Shown here: positions 1 through 10,497 of the stretch, piece by piece
Position numbering within the stretch: position 1 is the stretch's first letter
Layout: every line of letters starts with the position of its first letter
IMG/VR virus record: IMGVR_UViG_3300020389_000255
Location: 1 to 64,000 of that record
Direction: 5' to 3' (one strand)
Length of the DNA: 64,000 nucleotides
Origin: a virus
Notes under the pieces: model-generated
Seen by the model: only the letters and a program-made list of their open reading frames with translations
Told to the model about the DNA's origin: nothing
Databases searched by the model: none
Program-made: the position numbers and the translations under genes

Positions 1-3000
1 TTCAAAAAATGCTATTTTTCCAGTTGTACTCGCACTAGCTTCTACTGTAACATTTGTTGCAGTAGTTGCAGTTCCTGCACTTCCACTTACATTTCCAGTT
101 ACATCACCAGTTACATCACCAGTTACATTTCCAGTTAAATTTCCAGCAAAGTGACCGGTAACAGTTAATATATTATTCTCTGCATGATAAGTTAATCCTA
201 CATCTGTCTTTGGTAACTGATCTCCAGTATTACCCGTAAAAAGTGCAGGAAACATTGATGCATCATCTGGAGCAGCTGTGACTTGTATACACTTAGGAAC
301 AATAGCTGTAGATCCATCAAAATTAACTCCACCAATAGCTCTTGGAGTTGCAAGTGTAGATGCACTCCCACTTATATTTCCAGTTAAATTTCCAGTTACA
401 TTTCCAGTTACATCTCCATCTAATTCTCCTGCAAAATTAACTGCATTTAATGTATTTGAAGATGGATTATAATAAAATTGACCTCCATCATTTTGTAAAT
501 CAACATTTCCACATGTTGCAGATGCAAGTACAACTGCATAATTCGCATTAGTTTCATTAATTGCCATAACAGATTTAGTTGCCACATCAGCAGTACCAGT
601 TAAATTTCCTGCAAACTTTGATGAGGTTAATGTATCTGTACTTGCGTTGTATGTAAATCCCGGATCAACTTGAAGCCCACGTTTTCCAGCTGCAGCTGAA
701 TCATCATCAATGTACAAAACCGGCCTTTCCTCATTAACAGCTGTAGCATTAACACAAACCTTTTCAGGTAATACCCAAGTTCCATCTTTCCTCAAAAAAG
801 TATCATTATGAGAATAACTACCTGTTAATACTAATCCAGCACTATAATCATCAGCTGAATCACCACCACCCATAACTGAAGCTTCAGGAGCATGTGTAGA
901 AATATTTCCAGTATGAATAATATCATATTGAGTAGTAGTTGAACCAACAGTTACACCAATTGTTGGTACACCACCCTGTGCCAACCCAGGAACATGCATT
1001 CTATTACGTCCTAAATTTACAGCACCACCTCTCCAATTAATATGTAAATTTGCAGAAGTAGTTCCAGTAGAATGAAAATTTAATTCATTCTTAGTACCAG
1101 AACCAGCACTTAATTCTAATTTTAAATTTTCATCATCAGAAGTATTGAGTACATCATTAATTACCCAATTTCCCCCAGGATCAGTTCCATCTAAACGATA
1201 CTTAGCACCATTACTAGACTGTAATACTGTTACTAATCCACGTTTGACAGTGTTTGTAAGATCAATAGGATTACCAACACCACTCACCGTCCAATCAGCA
1301 TAATTGGATGCAACACCATTTTCATTCAATTGGAATAAATTAAAACTGGAATCAGTTGTTGCATCTGTTCTATCTATTTTAAAAGTAGAAAGATTTGCAG
1401 TAGTTGCAGTTACAACATCGGAAAAATCAATTCCATAATCTAATATAGCAACTTTATCATTCTGTGCTTCAACATAACCCAAAGCAATTAAATTGGCCTG
1501 TGATATTGTAGCAGTAAAACGAACTGTTATTCCATGTCCAGAACCAACCCACTTATGGGTTCCTGCCGCACCCAAACCATCCCAACTCATCGGACTCATA
1601 TCAGATTTATAACCACTTAAAAACATAGTACCTACAGGAAGATAATTAGCTGTTGCCTCGGTTACTCTCCATAAATATAAATTATTTGGTTGGTGTGAAC
1701 TTGCACTATTATTACTACTCTGCGGAAGTGCATGTACAGCCCATTTGCTGATAGCAGTTCCAGCACCCTGATCTTCATCAACTTCAATACCCGTTACATA
1801 ATGTGTAGTTACCGGTGTAACTAGATTAACCCCATACATAGCTGATGTAATTGTCATATTTGCTTCAGGAACATCAACATCATTAAGTCTTACTGTCAGC
1901 TGATTTTTTGTTCCTATCTGAAGAAAAATAGAATCAGCATATTCTAGTGTTCCATAATTTACTGTATCCGAAGAATTTCCATTACGTTGTAATACGGATA
2001 CATTTCTCATTAAACTCACAACTGGATCTGGAACAGCTGAAATTGTTTTACTTATGCTCTGCGTAACTGTTTTTGTATCACTAATAATATCTGCATTACC
2101 AACTCCAGCTCTTGCTGATTTTGCCTTTACATCAATTTCTATTTCATATGCACTTCTAGCTTCAGTACCTGTATGTGCATTACTAGCATTCACACCCCAT
2201 TTAGTCCAATCATTTGAGACTATAGTATTACCGATATTAGTAAACAAATTTGCTAATGTTGGATTAGCAGGTGTAGAACCAACCTTTAATGTAGGATGGT
2301 GATAAGAAGATGCATTTTCTTCAGATTCTCCTGCAGGAGTCATTTTCCAATAACTACCAAGTCTACCAACTCCGAGTTTATGTTCATAAATTCTTACTTC
2401 TTCTACCCAAAATTTACCTCTATCAGGATTGGCACTATAAGCAACAGGTCCTAAAGCGTCTTTACCTTCAAAGGCAGAAATTACAAAATTGCTACCTACT
2501 AAATTAGCATCTGCTACTTTTCCCTTTTCATCAACTGGAAACGATTTATCTCCGACAATAATAAAGTTAAATGATGGAAATCCAGTATCTCCATGTATAA
2601 TTTTACTGAAATTTTGACGTTTTGTAATTTCTCTCGTTCTACTATTAACATCTTTAGCAGTAACTTTCCAATCAATATAACCAGAGGTTATAACCAACGA
2701 AGCTGACATAAAGCCATTAGTAGTTCCTCTTGTATCCCCCATATCACCAAAAATCGCAGAGGTTGTATTATAACCACTAGGACTACCAGCAATTACAGTT
2801 CCGATAGTTGGCAATCCAGAAGCGTATTCAGAAGGAATTGCAGTAACAAAAAATTCATTTGTACTAAGATTGGCAACATTATTAACATTTTTGAATGTTA
2901 ATTGTGCATTTCCAATATATGCTTCAATTTTTGTATCTGTATCAGTAATATCATCAGTAGCAATTTTTCCAGTTGCAATATCATTTACAATTTCATTTGC

Positions 3001-6000
3001 AGTAACACCAACCACAGGATTGGTTATAACCATATCAATTGTATCTGATCCTAATTGTGTAAAAATAATTGAAGTTGAATCTATAGCAATTTTTGAATCA
3101 GCAGAAGGTGTATCTGTTACTTTAACAGAATACATTTTTGATTTTTTAGCTGATGCTCCAGGAAAACTACTAGGTAGATTATATGCATTAGATCCACTCG
3201 AAACAGTAATTGTTCCAACCCCAGCGTCTACACTATGTCCACTTAATGCAGTATGGTGTAGATTTCCAATTGCCCAATTTGTTGCTGGAGGAGAATTTCC
3301 AAAACCATCAGCTGTTGTAGTTCCAAGTATAGTAGTATCTCCAGATACTAATAATCTTGAATAAGCAAAGATGAAAGTAGGACTAGTATAAGCTTTTGAA
3401 GTAGCAGTAAGTACTATTGAACTAGGATCAGGATTTGCCCCATCAACATCGTATGCAATTTGATAATCATCAGATGTCAATTCGACACTTCTTGCAGAAG
3501 TTCCAGCAATTCGTTTAAAATATCGAATTGTTTTTGTTTGTGTATAAACAGTTGTAATATTTGAATCTCTAACTCTAAAATGAAATTTTATTACTGCTTC
3601 TGCTGAAACACCAGGCATAACAATAGGATTAGCAGCTTTTGTAGGTCCAAATTTAAAATAATCATCTCCATCACCCGTAATCGGTTCACTTGGATCATCC
3701 TCACTAGTATTACCTAAATTATAATTGGATACAGTTATACCAGATGTCAATTCATTATCTACTTCTGCATAAAACGTTCCTGCATCAGCTGCACCACTAT
3801 TCGCTGGTATAGAATCCTTACCAGTTAATGGATATATACCTTCATACATCCAAAATTTACTTAAACCATCTGTAAATTCACCAACCGGAACATTTTCTTC
3901 TTCATCAGCTGATAAATTATGTACAATTGCATCATATACAACTTGAACTGTATTAGAACTTTCGTTTAAAGATACAATATCTAAACTATCAGAAATATCT
4001 GGACTAGCAGTAGTTTCTGTTGCTTTTATTGTATAAGGATAATAATTTGTACCAGCACCTTGGTTAGTAGCAAGTTCCCAATCAGCTGATTGGATATAAA
4101 CAGTTGAATGATTTCCCGTAGTACTATCATGTGCTATATAATTACCATCACTTGCCGCATCCTTTAAAAAATTAGTACTATGTCTCGTATTAGTAGTTCC
4201 TGTTCGATACCAATCCCATTTCCAAGCAGGATTAGTTATATTCTCATCCTGAACATCAATTCTAATATAAGCAGGAGTTACATCACCATTTTCAGCAAAT
4301 TTAAAAAATCTTGCTTCTGAACTAATTTCAACAGATTTTGCAGATGAACCTGCAACTCCTTGTCTACTCTGAGTAAATGTTTGTCGTTTTACGAATGTTG
4401 TTGTTTCACCATCAGCGTCTGTAATAATAATATTAAAATCAATATATGCATCATCATTTGACATATTTGACGGAGTTGAGATTGTATTTGCACCAGTACC
4501 ACTAAGAGTAAAATCAATTGCTACTGAAGTTGATTGATCCGTTCCTCCACCATCAGGTTGAACATAAAAAGTTTCATCACCATAAGGACTAGAATTATCA
4601 TAACTGTATGTTCTATTTCCACGTTCAACCTGAAACTTTGTTGTTCCATTTGCATATGTAATTCCACCACCAGATGAATTTGTTGCAAAGGAATGATTTT
4701 CATTAGTGAGAATAACAGTAAATCCACTGGCTGTTAAATTAGTTGCATATACAGTAATAATATCTTCAACACTTACACTATCTTCAGTAGCACTCGCCCG
4801 TATCATTAAACTTGTAATCTCAGCACTGCTTATATTTTTCCATGGGTACACACTAAGATCAACATTACCCGCAGGATTATCAAAATCAAATGTTTGCGTA
4901 GCATTTGCAGCTGCAGTTCCTATACTTATCCAATTACTTCCATTATAATACTCATAAGTAACAGTTGGATTTCCATCAAAATTGATAGTATTAACACTTA
5001 GTATTATCCGAGGAGTACCACCCCCAATAGCTGCATTATTTTTATCATATGCAATTGTATAATCATCAGATTTTAATTTAAGAGATCTAGAATTCTGACC
5101 TGCTTTAGATTTACTAAAAGTTAAAACAGAAGAATTAGTGTCAATCGTTCCTTTAGTATCCATATGTTCTATGGTTAAAGTGATACTACCAGAATCATCA
5201 CTAAGATATGGAATTGCAGGAAGGTTATATCGTTTATTTGTTGTATCAAGAGCAGAACCTACATACGTTGCAACATCTAAAGCAGTAGTTTCATCTGACT
5301 TTTTAACATCAACAACAGCTATTGCTGATACTCTCCACGTACCAAGAGTTGTTAATGGTGATGTATTATAAGCAACTGGATCTAAAACTTGAACACCTTG
5401 GTACACTTTCAATTGCATAGCACTAATAGAATAATCACTTACAGTTCCATCTTTATTAGCTGCAAACGTTACTGGTTGCAGACCAACAGGAGTAATAGTA
5501 CCAGAACCTGCTTCTAAAAAGTTAATTCTAGTAGTATCAGTTATTGTTTGTGCTTCTGTTCCAATAACTCTTACTTTAATATCTGCATACGTGTTTTCAG
5601 AAGAAGTTGTTGCAGTAATAAAGCCTGCTTTAGTATACCTACCACTAGTAGAAACTGCTTGCCCACCAGAACTTTGAACAGTCTCAGTACCACTACTAAA
5701 ATCTCCATCCCATGATGTAAATACAACATTTGTTCCATCAGGAATACTAGTAAGTGTTGCAGTTGCTGTAATTTCACTTGGACTTATTCTATCTGCTTCC
5801 GTAGCTGTAGAATCAATAGTTTTTCTAAAAATTTGAGAATCAACACTTAATATTATATTTTCAGAATTAGTTCCTGCTCTAGACTTTGAATAAAGTAATT
5901 CTTTAGTCCTAGTAACAACAGTAGTTGAATTAGTTCCTTGAATTTTAAAAGTGAGAGTAAGAACAGAAATATCATTAAATAAACTACCAATCTTTCCAGG

Positions 6001-9000
6001 AAAATTAACATTACCACCTGTTACTCCAGGAACAACAGTATAAGAAGTACTATCAGTAACAGCAGCTGCAAGTGTTATCGTATCAGTAGTAGTACTAGGA
6101 AAATCAGAAATTGCTACACTATCAACATACCATTTACCCGCACCACCAGCTGCATCATATCCTAAAACTGTAGATCCATCAACTACAGTATATGTAATTT
6201 TTCCACTATCTTGTAAACTATCATCAACAACTCCATCCTTATCAGCTGCAAAAACATGCGAATCTCGTTCTGGAAGTATCTGTATTGCTTGTTCACCATC
6301 TCTTACTTTATATGAAGTCAGCGAATCAATAAAATCTGTACTACTATGTGTTATCGTTGCCTCAACTTTAACTGTATTTCCAGATGCGCCAATAGCAGTA
6401 TTAAAAGCTCCCACTCTCAAATAAACATCATCATCGGAAACTGTAGTATTTTGAGTTACTACATTACCACTTGTACTTGCATCATATAAAACTGCTGTTG
6501 GAGTAGTAGTCCATGTAATGAGTGGACTACTTCCTAAATTTTGAGATTGTGCAACATATTGTATAACTTGTGAACTATCTTTTACGTTATTATCTTGATC
6601 ATAATTAAAAACTTGTCCACTAGAATTTAAACGCAAAATACGTGCTTCTGCACCACCACTACCAGCAACATTTTTAGAGATTGATTGAATCACTTCTATT
6701 TCACTAAAAGTTCCATCACCCCGTACAACATCAACAACTATAGTAACTGTAGTACTATCAGATTGCATATTTCCATAACCACTGGTATATACACTCGTAT
6801 CCCCATCCTCTACCGCAGTTCCATCACTCTGGACAACTCCATTTGTTACAGAAATTCCAGCCCCAGTAACACTATGAACTTTAAACTTCTTCAAATCACC
6901 TGATGCAGGAGAATAACTGCTTGCATGAATATCTAAATTAGTTTTATAATCTAATTGTACATTTCCATCATATACTGAAATACTTGTTTTTCCACTACTA
7001 TAATCAGGATTACTAGTAGGAAGAACTACACCCTGTGAATCAGTAGCAAATGTGTGCAGAGGATTTGATAATTGAACTTGTGTTACATTAGATCCGTCTC
7101 GGGTAGAAATAAGTGTAAGACTATCAGTTGCTAAAACTGTAGAAGTATCTGTAGCTTCAAATGTCTCAACTTTCAATGCTATTGTCGACCAATTTTTAGT
7201 GTCTGGAAGATCAAAACCAAGACCATCACCAATTGTAGTTTTATCTAACGTTGCATAAACTTCTCCAGAATCTAACGATTGAAATCCATTGTTTAAAGTA
7301 GGATTTAATAATGTAGTTCCTTCATAGAATTTAAAACGTGGATTCCTAAAATTAACATGAGTTGCTTTTATTTCAATAGGATCTGTCTGTTCAGGTACTA
7401 TATCATAAGGAGAAACTCCACCATATGCTATCTGATAATCACTCGCTTCTAATTTTACTGCTACTCCAGCAGCCCCTGTCCTTGCTTTATTGTAAGTAAT
7501 CTTTTTTGTTTGTGTAATCGCATTTTTAGATGCATCATATGGTTGTGCTACACAGGCAACAGTTGCACTCGCTGCATCAGCATCCATATCAATAGTAGAA
7601 ATTATACTCGATACCCCATCCACATACACAGTTTGATTTACTAATTGTGGAACTACATCATAATAATCTGGATTTGAATTATTTGCAGTCAACGTAACAT
7701 CAATATCAGTTTCAGCACCAGGGGCTGAATCTACAGTTAAATAATATTCTCCAGCATTTAATGAACCCGCAGTACCTATCTCCATTATCTTAACACCATC
7801 ATAAACACGAATCTCAGTCGAACCATGCGATTGGTAAGTATTCAATACATGTCCATCATCTCTTGCAGGAAAATTAACTGCTTCTTGTTCCAACACCACT
7901 TCAACTACACCAGAACCTTCACGCAACTTTACCAATGTGACTGTATCAGATAAAGTTGTAGTTGTGAGAGTAGTATCATAAAATGTTGCTGTAACTTGTA
8001 TTGTTGCTCTTTTTAGAAAATTTCCACTATCATCTTTAAATTGTGCAACAGGAAGTGTTGCTGTAGCAGTTGTACTATCATCAATATAATCAATTATATC
8101 AGTTCTAGCAACAGCACTTCCAGCATCATTCGTAGCAGCTGTAACTGTCCATGCCCATGTTACAGTACTATTAAATTTACTTAGATTATTATGAAATGCT
8201 GTAAGTGTAATAGTTTGTGCAGTAGGTTCTGGATCTCCAACATTATCAAAAATATATGTGTATGTGTCTGGTGCTAATTCTAAAGTCTGTGCTGGATTTC
8301 CAACATCAATATAATTTAAATTTTGCTTGGCAACTCTTGTTTGTATTTTTCCATCAGTATCCTTTGCAGTAATTGCGAACTGAATTGTTGCTTGTTGTGT
8401 ATCAATATCATCTGCATCAGCTGTTCTGAGAGCAACAACATCACCATCAACATAGGTATTTGTAACTGTACTAACAGCACCAACATCAATATTTGTATCT
8501 GTAATTACTACTCTCCAAGTTCCATCTGCTTGTGTTCCAGAACTACTACTATCAAATGCTAATGCTTTATTTCCCCAATATACTTCTACATCAGTTCCAG
8601 ATCCAGCATAATTACTAACAGTACCTTGTTCATTTGCCTGGAAACCAAAAGTTGGATTTGTGAGTACAACCGTTAAAGAATTATCTCCATCTAATGTTCC
8701 AAAAATTGCTGTACTATCTGTTGCCAGAGCATCAGCAGAAGAATCTTCAGTTAATTCAGTTTGTTCATAAACATCAACCGTATAAAGTCTACGGGTAAAT
8801 CTATTATACGACAACCAAAATTCTGGACCAAAATCCCATGTATTTGTTCCTGATGCAGGCCAAATAGGAAATGCATATTCTGGAATATGAATTTCATCTT
8901 CATAGAGTTCTGAAATAGTTACGGTAGCATCTGTTGTAGTTCCGGAAACTACAAGTGTTAATACATCATTTACAGTATAACCAAACCCACCATAATAAGA

Positions 9001-10497
9001 AGTCAAAGATTGAACAGTTCCACTAGAATCAGTAGTAAATGTTGCTTTAAATCCACTACCAGTTCCACCTGTTGCCACAACATCTTCATATAGAGTACTA
9101 TTACCATAACCAACACCATTGCCAGTTAATGTAACTAACTTTGTAGTCTTATAATGACCTTCTGTATTTGTTACATCTGTAGAAATTTGCTTTAAAACAG
9201 GATCATATGCCTTTAATTCAGATAAAGTTGCGGAATTTGAAAGATCAGTATTTGTAAGAGTTTCAGATGTTTCAATTGTCTCGGTTTCTGTTTCTTCAAT
9301 ATCAGTAATAACATATTCAAGATTGTTTATCTTCTTATAAACCTTTGCTTTACCATCAGAATTTGCAGTTAATCTATCTCCTTCTCTCCAATCTGTACCA
9401 GGATCTGTTGCTAATTTAATATATTTTACGTCTGGATTTGTCTCATAAAATCTATAAACAGGATTAGTAAATGCATGTGATCTTGCCTTTAATGTAACAC
9501 CTTTAGGTTGGAGTAAATGTTTTGCAGTATCATAACCAATCTGATAATCATCTGCTGTCAACGAAACATTTTTAGTAGTTTTATTTTTACTATAAACAAT
9601 ATCACGAACAGTAGTTACAGTTTTTCCATTTTCTTTCGTAATTACAATAGGAATATTAATAACTACATTCTCAACAGAACTACTCATTGCGCTAGGAGTA
9701 TATTTCAATTGGTTGTTTAGTGTTTCTACACTCAATGATATACCACTACTTGGAGTGAAAGTTATATTTCCACTGTCTACTGTATAAGTTCCTGGTGCAC
9801 TAGCTGCAGAATAAGTCGCCTGCTCATGTCCAAGAAAAACTCTAATCTGAAATGCACCAGCTGCATATTCAGTACTTTCAACAACACCAGAAGTAGTAGA
9901 CTCAAAAACATGAGAATCTTTGGTGAGCATAACTGTGAGACCATCATCACCAGTTCTCTGATATGATAAAACAACTTCCTCATCATCAGCAAACATAGTT
10001 GATGAATCTAAACTATCATTGAGATACGTTATATCAAATGTGAAAAAGTCATTATTATCAGTAGAACCTTCAATTTGATACAAAACAAATTTCGCCGCAT
10101 TTGTCTTTTTAAATAAACGGAAATGTCCGACGATTGCACTAGAAACAGTAGAAATTGTAGCTAAAAAATTCTTTAGACTAGTACCGTTTTGGTCTAATTC
10201 GGAAAGATATAGATTATCAGCAAGGCGGATATCACCGTCAAATCCTAGACGTCCATTTCCAGGATTTGTTTCTATATTGGTCGCCTCATACTTATATTCA
10301 AAAGTGACACCACCTAATGGGATTTGAACATTAGCAAGATCCCTTCTTGCTAGTTCAAACCCGCCTTGTGTCGTTCCATCATGTAAAACAACCGATTCCT
10401 TATCGGAATCGGTTATCATTGTTAATTCACCTTCCTGACCCGTGAAAACTTCATTTTGGACCGAGCTGCCACGTTTAATCTTAAAGGTTATTGACAT
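1..10497 (-). CDS. Giant tail fibre / receptor-binding protein, C-terminus beyond window edge
   Basis: An open frame runs from an ATG at 10497 to base 1 without a stop, so at least 3,499 codons are present and the end lies outside the window. Translation at 10.4, 8.1, 5.0, 2.0 and 0.4 kb gave the same open frame. Residues about 8-50 (with a GELTM...VVLHDGT core) resemble the N-terminal domain of Mtd-type receptor-binding proteins. The body is eight or nine loosely repeated beta-rich units of roughly 200-250 residues, each with an SxAGT-like motif, then SDDYQIAY, then a segment like NPxFKFY. Near the left edge are four-residue G-N/D-V-T repeats and a LATPRAIGG motif, common in phage fibre shafts. 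The ATG overlaps the stop of the upstream gene (TAATG), so translation is coupled. Fibre is a strong inference; the receptor is unknown. Confidence 0.9.
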   Translation of the reverse strand, partial: MSITFKIKRGSSVQNEVFTGQEGELTMITDSDKESVVLHDGTTQGGFELARRDLANVQIPLGGVTFEYKYEATNIETNPGNGRLGFDGDIRLADNLYLSELDQNGTSLKNFLATISTVSSAIVGHFRLFKKTNAAKFVLYQIEGSTDNNDFFTFDITYLNDSLDSSTMFADDEEVVLSYQRTGDDGLTVMLTKDSHVFESTTSGVVESTEYAAGAFQIRVFLGHEQATYSAASAPGTYTVDSGNITFTPSSGISLSVETLNNQLKYTPSAMSSSVENVVINIPIVITKENGKTVTTVRDIVYSKNKTTKNVSLTADDYQIGYDTAKHLLQPKGVTLKARSHAFTNPVYRFYETNPDVKYIKLATDPGTDWREGDRLTANSDGKAKVYKKINNLEYVITDIEETETETIETSETLTNTDLSNSATLSELKAYDPVLKQISTDVTNTEGHYKTTKLVTLTGNGVGYGNSTLYEDVVATGGTGSGFKATFTTDSSGTVQSLTSYYGGFGYTVNDVLTLVVSGTTTDATVTISELYEDEIHIPEYAFPIWPASGTNTWDFGPEFWLSYNRFTRRLYTVDVYEQTELTEDSSADALATDSTAIFGTLDGDNSLTVVLTNPTFGFQANEQGTVSNYAGSGTDVEVYWGNKALAFDSSSSGTQADGTWRVVITDTNIDVGAVSTVTNTYVDGDVVALRTADADDIDTQQATIQFAITAKDTDGKIQTRVAKQNLNYIDVGNPAQTLELAPDTYTYIFDNVGDPEPTAQTITLTAFHNNLSKFNSTVTWAWTVTAATNDAGSAVARTDIIDYIDDSTTATATLPVAQFKDDSGNFLKRATIQVTATFYDTTLTTTTLSDTVTLVKLREGSGVVEVVLEQEAVNFPARDDGHVLNTYQSHGSTEIRVYDGVKIMEIGTAGSLNAGEYYLTVDSAPGAETDIDVTLTANNSNPDYYDVVPQLVNQTVYVDGVSSIISTIDMDADAASATVACVAQPYDASKNAITQTKKITYNKARTGAAGVAVKLEASDYQIAYGGVSPYDIVPEQTDPIEIKATHVNFRNPRFKFYEGTTLLNPTLNNGFQSLDSGEVYATLDKTTIGDGLGFDLPDTKNWSTIALKVETFEATDTSTVLATDSLTLISTRDGSNVTQVQLSNPLHTFATDSQGVVLPTSNPDYSSGKTSISVYDGNVQLDYKTNLDIHASSYSPASGDLKKFKVHSVTGAGISVTNGVVQSDGTAVEDGDTSVYTSGYGNMQSDSTTVTIVVDVVRGDGTFSEIEVIQSISKNVAGSGGAEARILRLNSSGQVFNYDQDNNVKDSSQVIQYVAQSQNLGSSPLITWTTTPTAVLYDASTSGNVVTQNTTVSDDDVYLRVGAFNTAIGASGNTVKVEATITHSSTDFIDSLTSYKVRDGEQAIQILPERDSHVFAADKDGVVDDSLQDSGKITYTVVDGSTVLGYDAAGGAGKWYVDSVAISDFPSTTTDTITLAAAVTDSTSYTVVPGVTGGNVNFPGKIGSLFNDISVLTLTFKIQGTNSTTVVTRTKELLYSKSRAGTNSENIILSVDSQIFRKTIDSTATEADRISPSEITATATLTSIPDGTNVVFTSWDGDFSSGTETVQSSGGQAVSTSGRYTKAGFITATTSSENTYADIKVRVIGTEAQTITDTTRINFLEAGSGTITPVGLQPVTFAANKDGTVSDYSISAMQLKVYQGVQVLDPVAYNTSPLTTLGTWRVSAIAVVDVKKSDETTALDVATYVGSALDTTNKRYNLPAIPYLSDDSGSITLTIEHMDTKGTIDTNSSVLTFSKSKAGQNSRSLKLKSDDYTIAYDKNNAAIGGGTPRIILSVNTINFDGNPTVTYEYYNGSNWISIGTAAANATQTFDFDNPAGNVDLSVYPWKNISSAEITSLMIRASATEDSVSVEDIITVYATNLTASGFTVILTNENHSFATNSSGGGITYANGTTKFQVERGNRTYSYDNSSPYGDETFYVQPDGGGTDQSTSVAIDFTLSGTGANTISTPSNMSNDDAYIDFNIIITDADGETTTFVKRQTFTQSRQGVAGSSAKSVEISSEARFFKFAENGDVTPAYIRIDVQDENITNPAWKWDWYRTGTTNTRHSTNFLKDAASDGNYIAHDSTTGNHSTVYIQSADWELATNQGAGTNYYPYTIKATETTASPDISDSLDIVSLNESSNTVQVVYDAIVHNLSADEEENVPVGEFTDGLSKFWMYEGIYPLTGKDSIPANSGAADAGTFYAEVDNELTSGITVSNYNLGNTSEDDPSEPITGDGDDYFKFGPTKAANPIVMPGVSAEAVIKFHFRVRDSNITTVYTQTKTIRYFKRIAGTSARSVELTSDDYQIAYDVDGANPDPSSIVLTATSKAYTSPTFIFAYSRLLVSGDTTILGTTTADGFGNSPPATNWAIGNLHHTALSGHSVDAGVGTITVSSGSNAYNLPSSFPGASAKKSKMYSVKVTDTPSADSKIAIDSTSIIFTQLGSDTIDMVITNPVVGVTANEIVNDIATGKIATDDITDTDTKIEAYIGNAQLTFKNVNNVANLSTNEFFVTAIPSEYASGLPTIGTVIAGSPSGYNTTSAIFGDMGDTRGTTNGFMSASLVITSGYIDWKVTAKDVNSRTREITKRQNFSKIIHGDTGFPSFNFIIVGDKSFPVDEKGKVADANLVGSNFVISAFEGKDALGPVAYSANPDRGKFWVEEVRIYEHKLGVGRLGSYWKMTPAGESEENASSYHHPTLKVGSTPANPTLANLFTNIGNTIVSNDWTKWGVNASNAHTGTEARSAYEIEIDVKAKSARAGVGNADIISDTKTVTQSISKTISAVPDPVVSLMRNVSVLQRNGNSSDTVNYGTLEYADSIFLQIGTKNQLTVRLNDVDVPEANMTITSAMYGVNLVTPVTTHYVTGIEVDEDQGAGTAISKWAVHALPQSSNNSASSHQPNNLYLWRVTEATANYLPVGTMFLSGYKSDMSPMSWDGLGAAGTHKWVGSGHGITVRFTATISQANLIALGYVEAQNDKVAILDYGIDFSDVVTATTANLSTFKIDRTDATTDSSFNLFQLNENGVASNYADWTVSGVGNPIDLTNTVKRGLVTVLQSSNGAKYRLDGTDPGGNWVINDVLNTSDDENLKLELSAGSGTKNELNFHSTGTTSANLHINWRGGAVNLGRNRMHVPGLAQGGVPTIGVTVGSTTTQYDIIHTGNISTHAPEASVMGGGDSADDYSAGLVLTGSYSHNDTFLRKDGTWVLPEKVCVNATAVNEERPVLYIDDDSAAAGKRGLQVDPGFTYNASTDTLTSSKFAGNLTGTADVATKSVMAINETNANYAVVLASATCGNVDLQNDGGQFYYNPSSNTLNAVNFAGELDGDVTGNVTGNLTGNISGSASTLATPRAIGGVNFDGSTAIVPKCIQVTAAPDDASMFPALFTGNTGDQLPKTDVGLTYHAENNILTVTGHFAGNLTGNVTGDVTGDVTGNVSGSAGTATTATNVTVEASASTTGKIAFFE
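88..150 (-). repeat. 12-bp tandem repeat coding G-N/D-V-T units
   Basis: About five 12-bp units (plus-strand forms acatttccagtt and acatcaccagtt) follow one another inside the fibre gene. They encode G-N-V-T / G-D-V-T tetrapeptides at about residues 3450-3470. Such repeats are usual in trimeric fibre shafts and can change copy number by slippage. Confidence 0.8.
370..418 (-). repeat. Second 12-bp tandem repeat in the fibre gene
   Basis: About four further copies of the same 12-bp unit, coding D-V-T-G/N-V-T-G/N-L-T-G/N-I-S-G near residue 3360-3376. They precede the LATPRAIGG motif. This is coding repeat, not a CRISPR or regulatory array. Confidence 0.8.

Noticed and set aside
88-418. CRISPR or regulatory repeat array near the left edge
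   Set aside because: The 12-bp units are in frame within the fibre gene and encode shaft tetrapeptides; there are no spacers.
2870-3364. 164-codon frame on the plus strand within the fibre gene
   Set aside because: It lies antisense to the continuous giant fibre frame and has no ribosome site; its composition reflects the reverse of the fibre codons.
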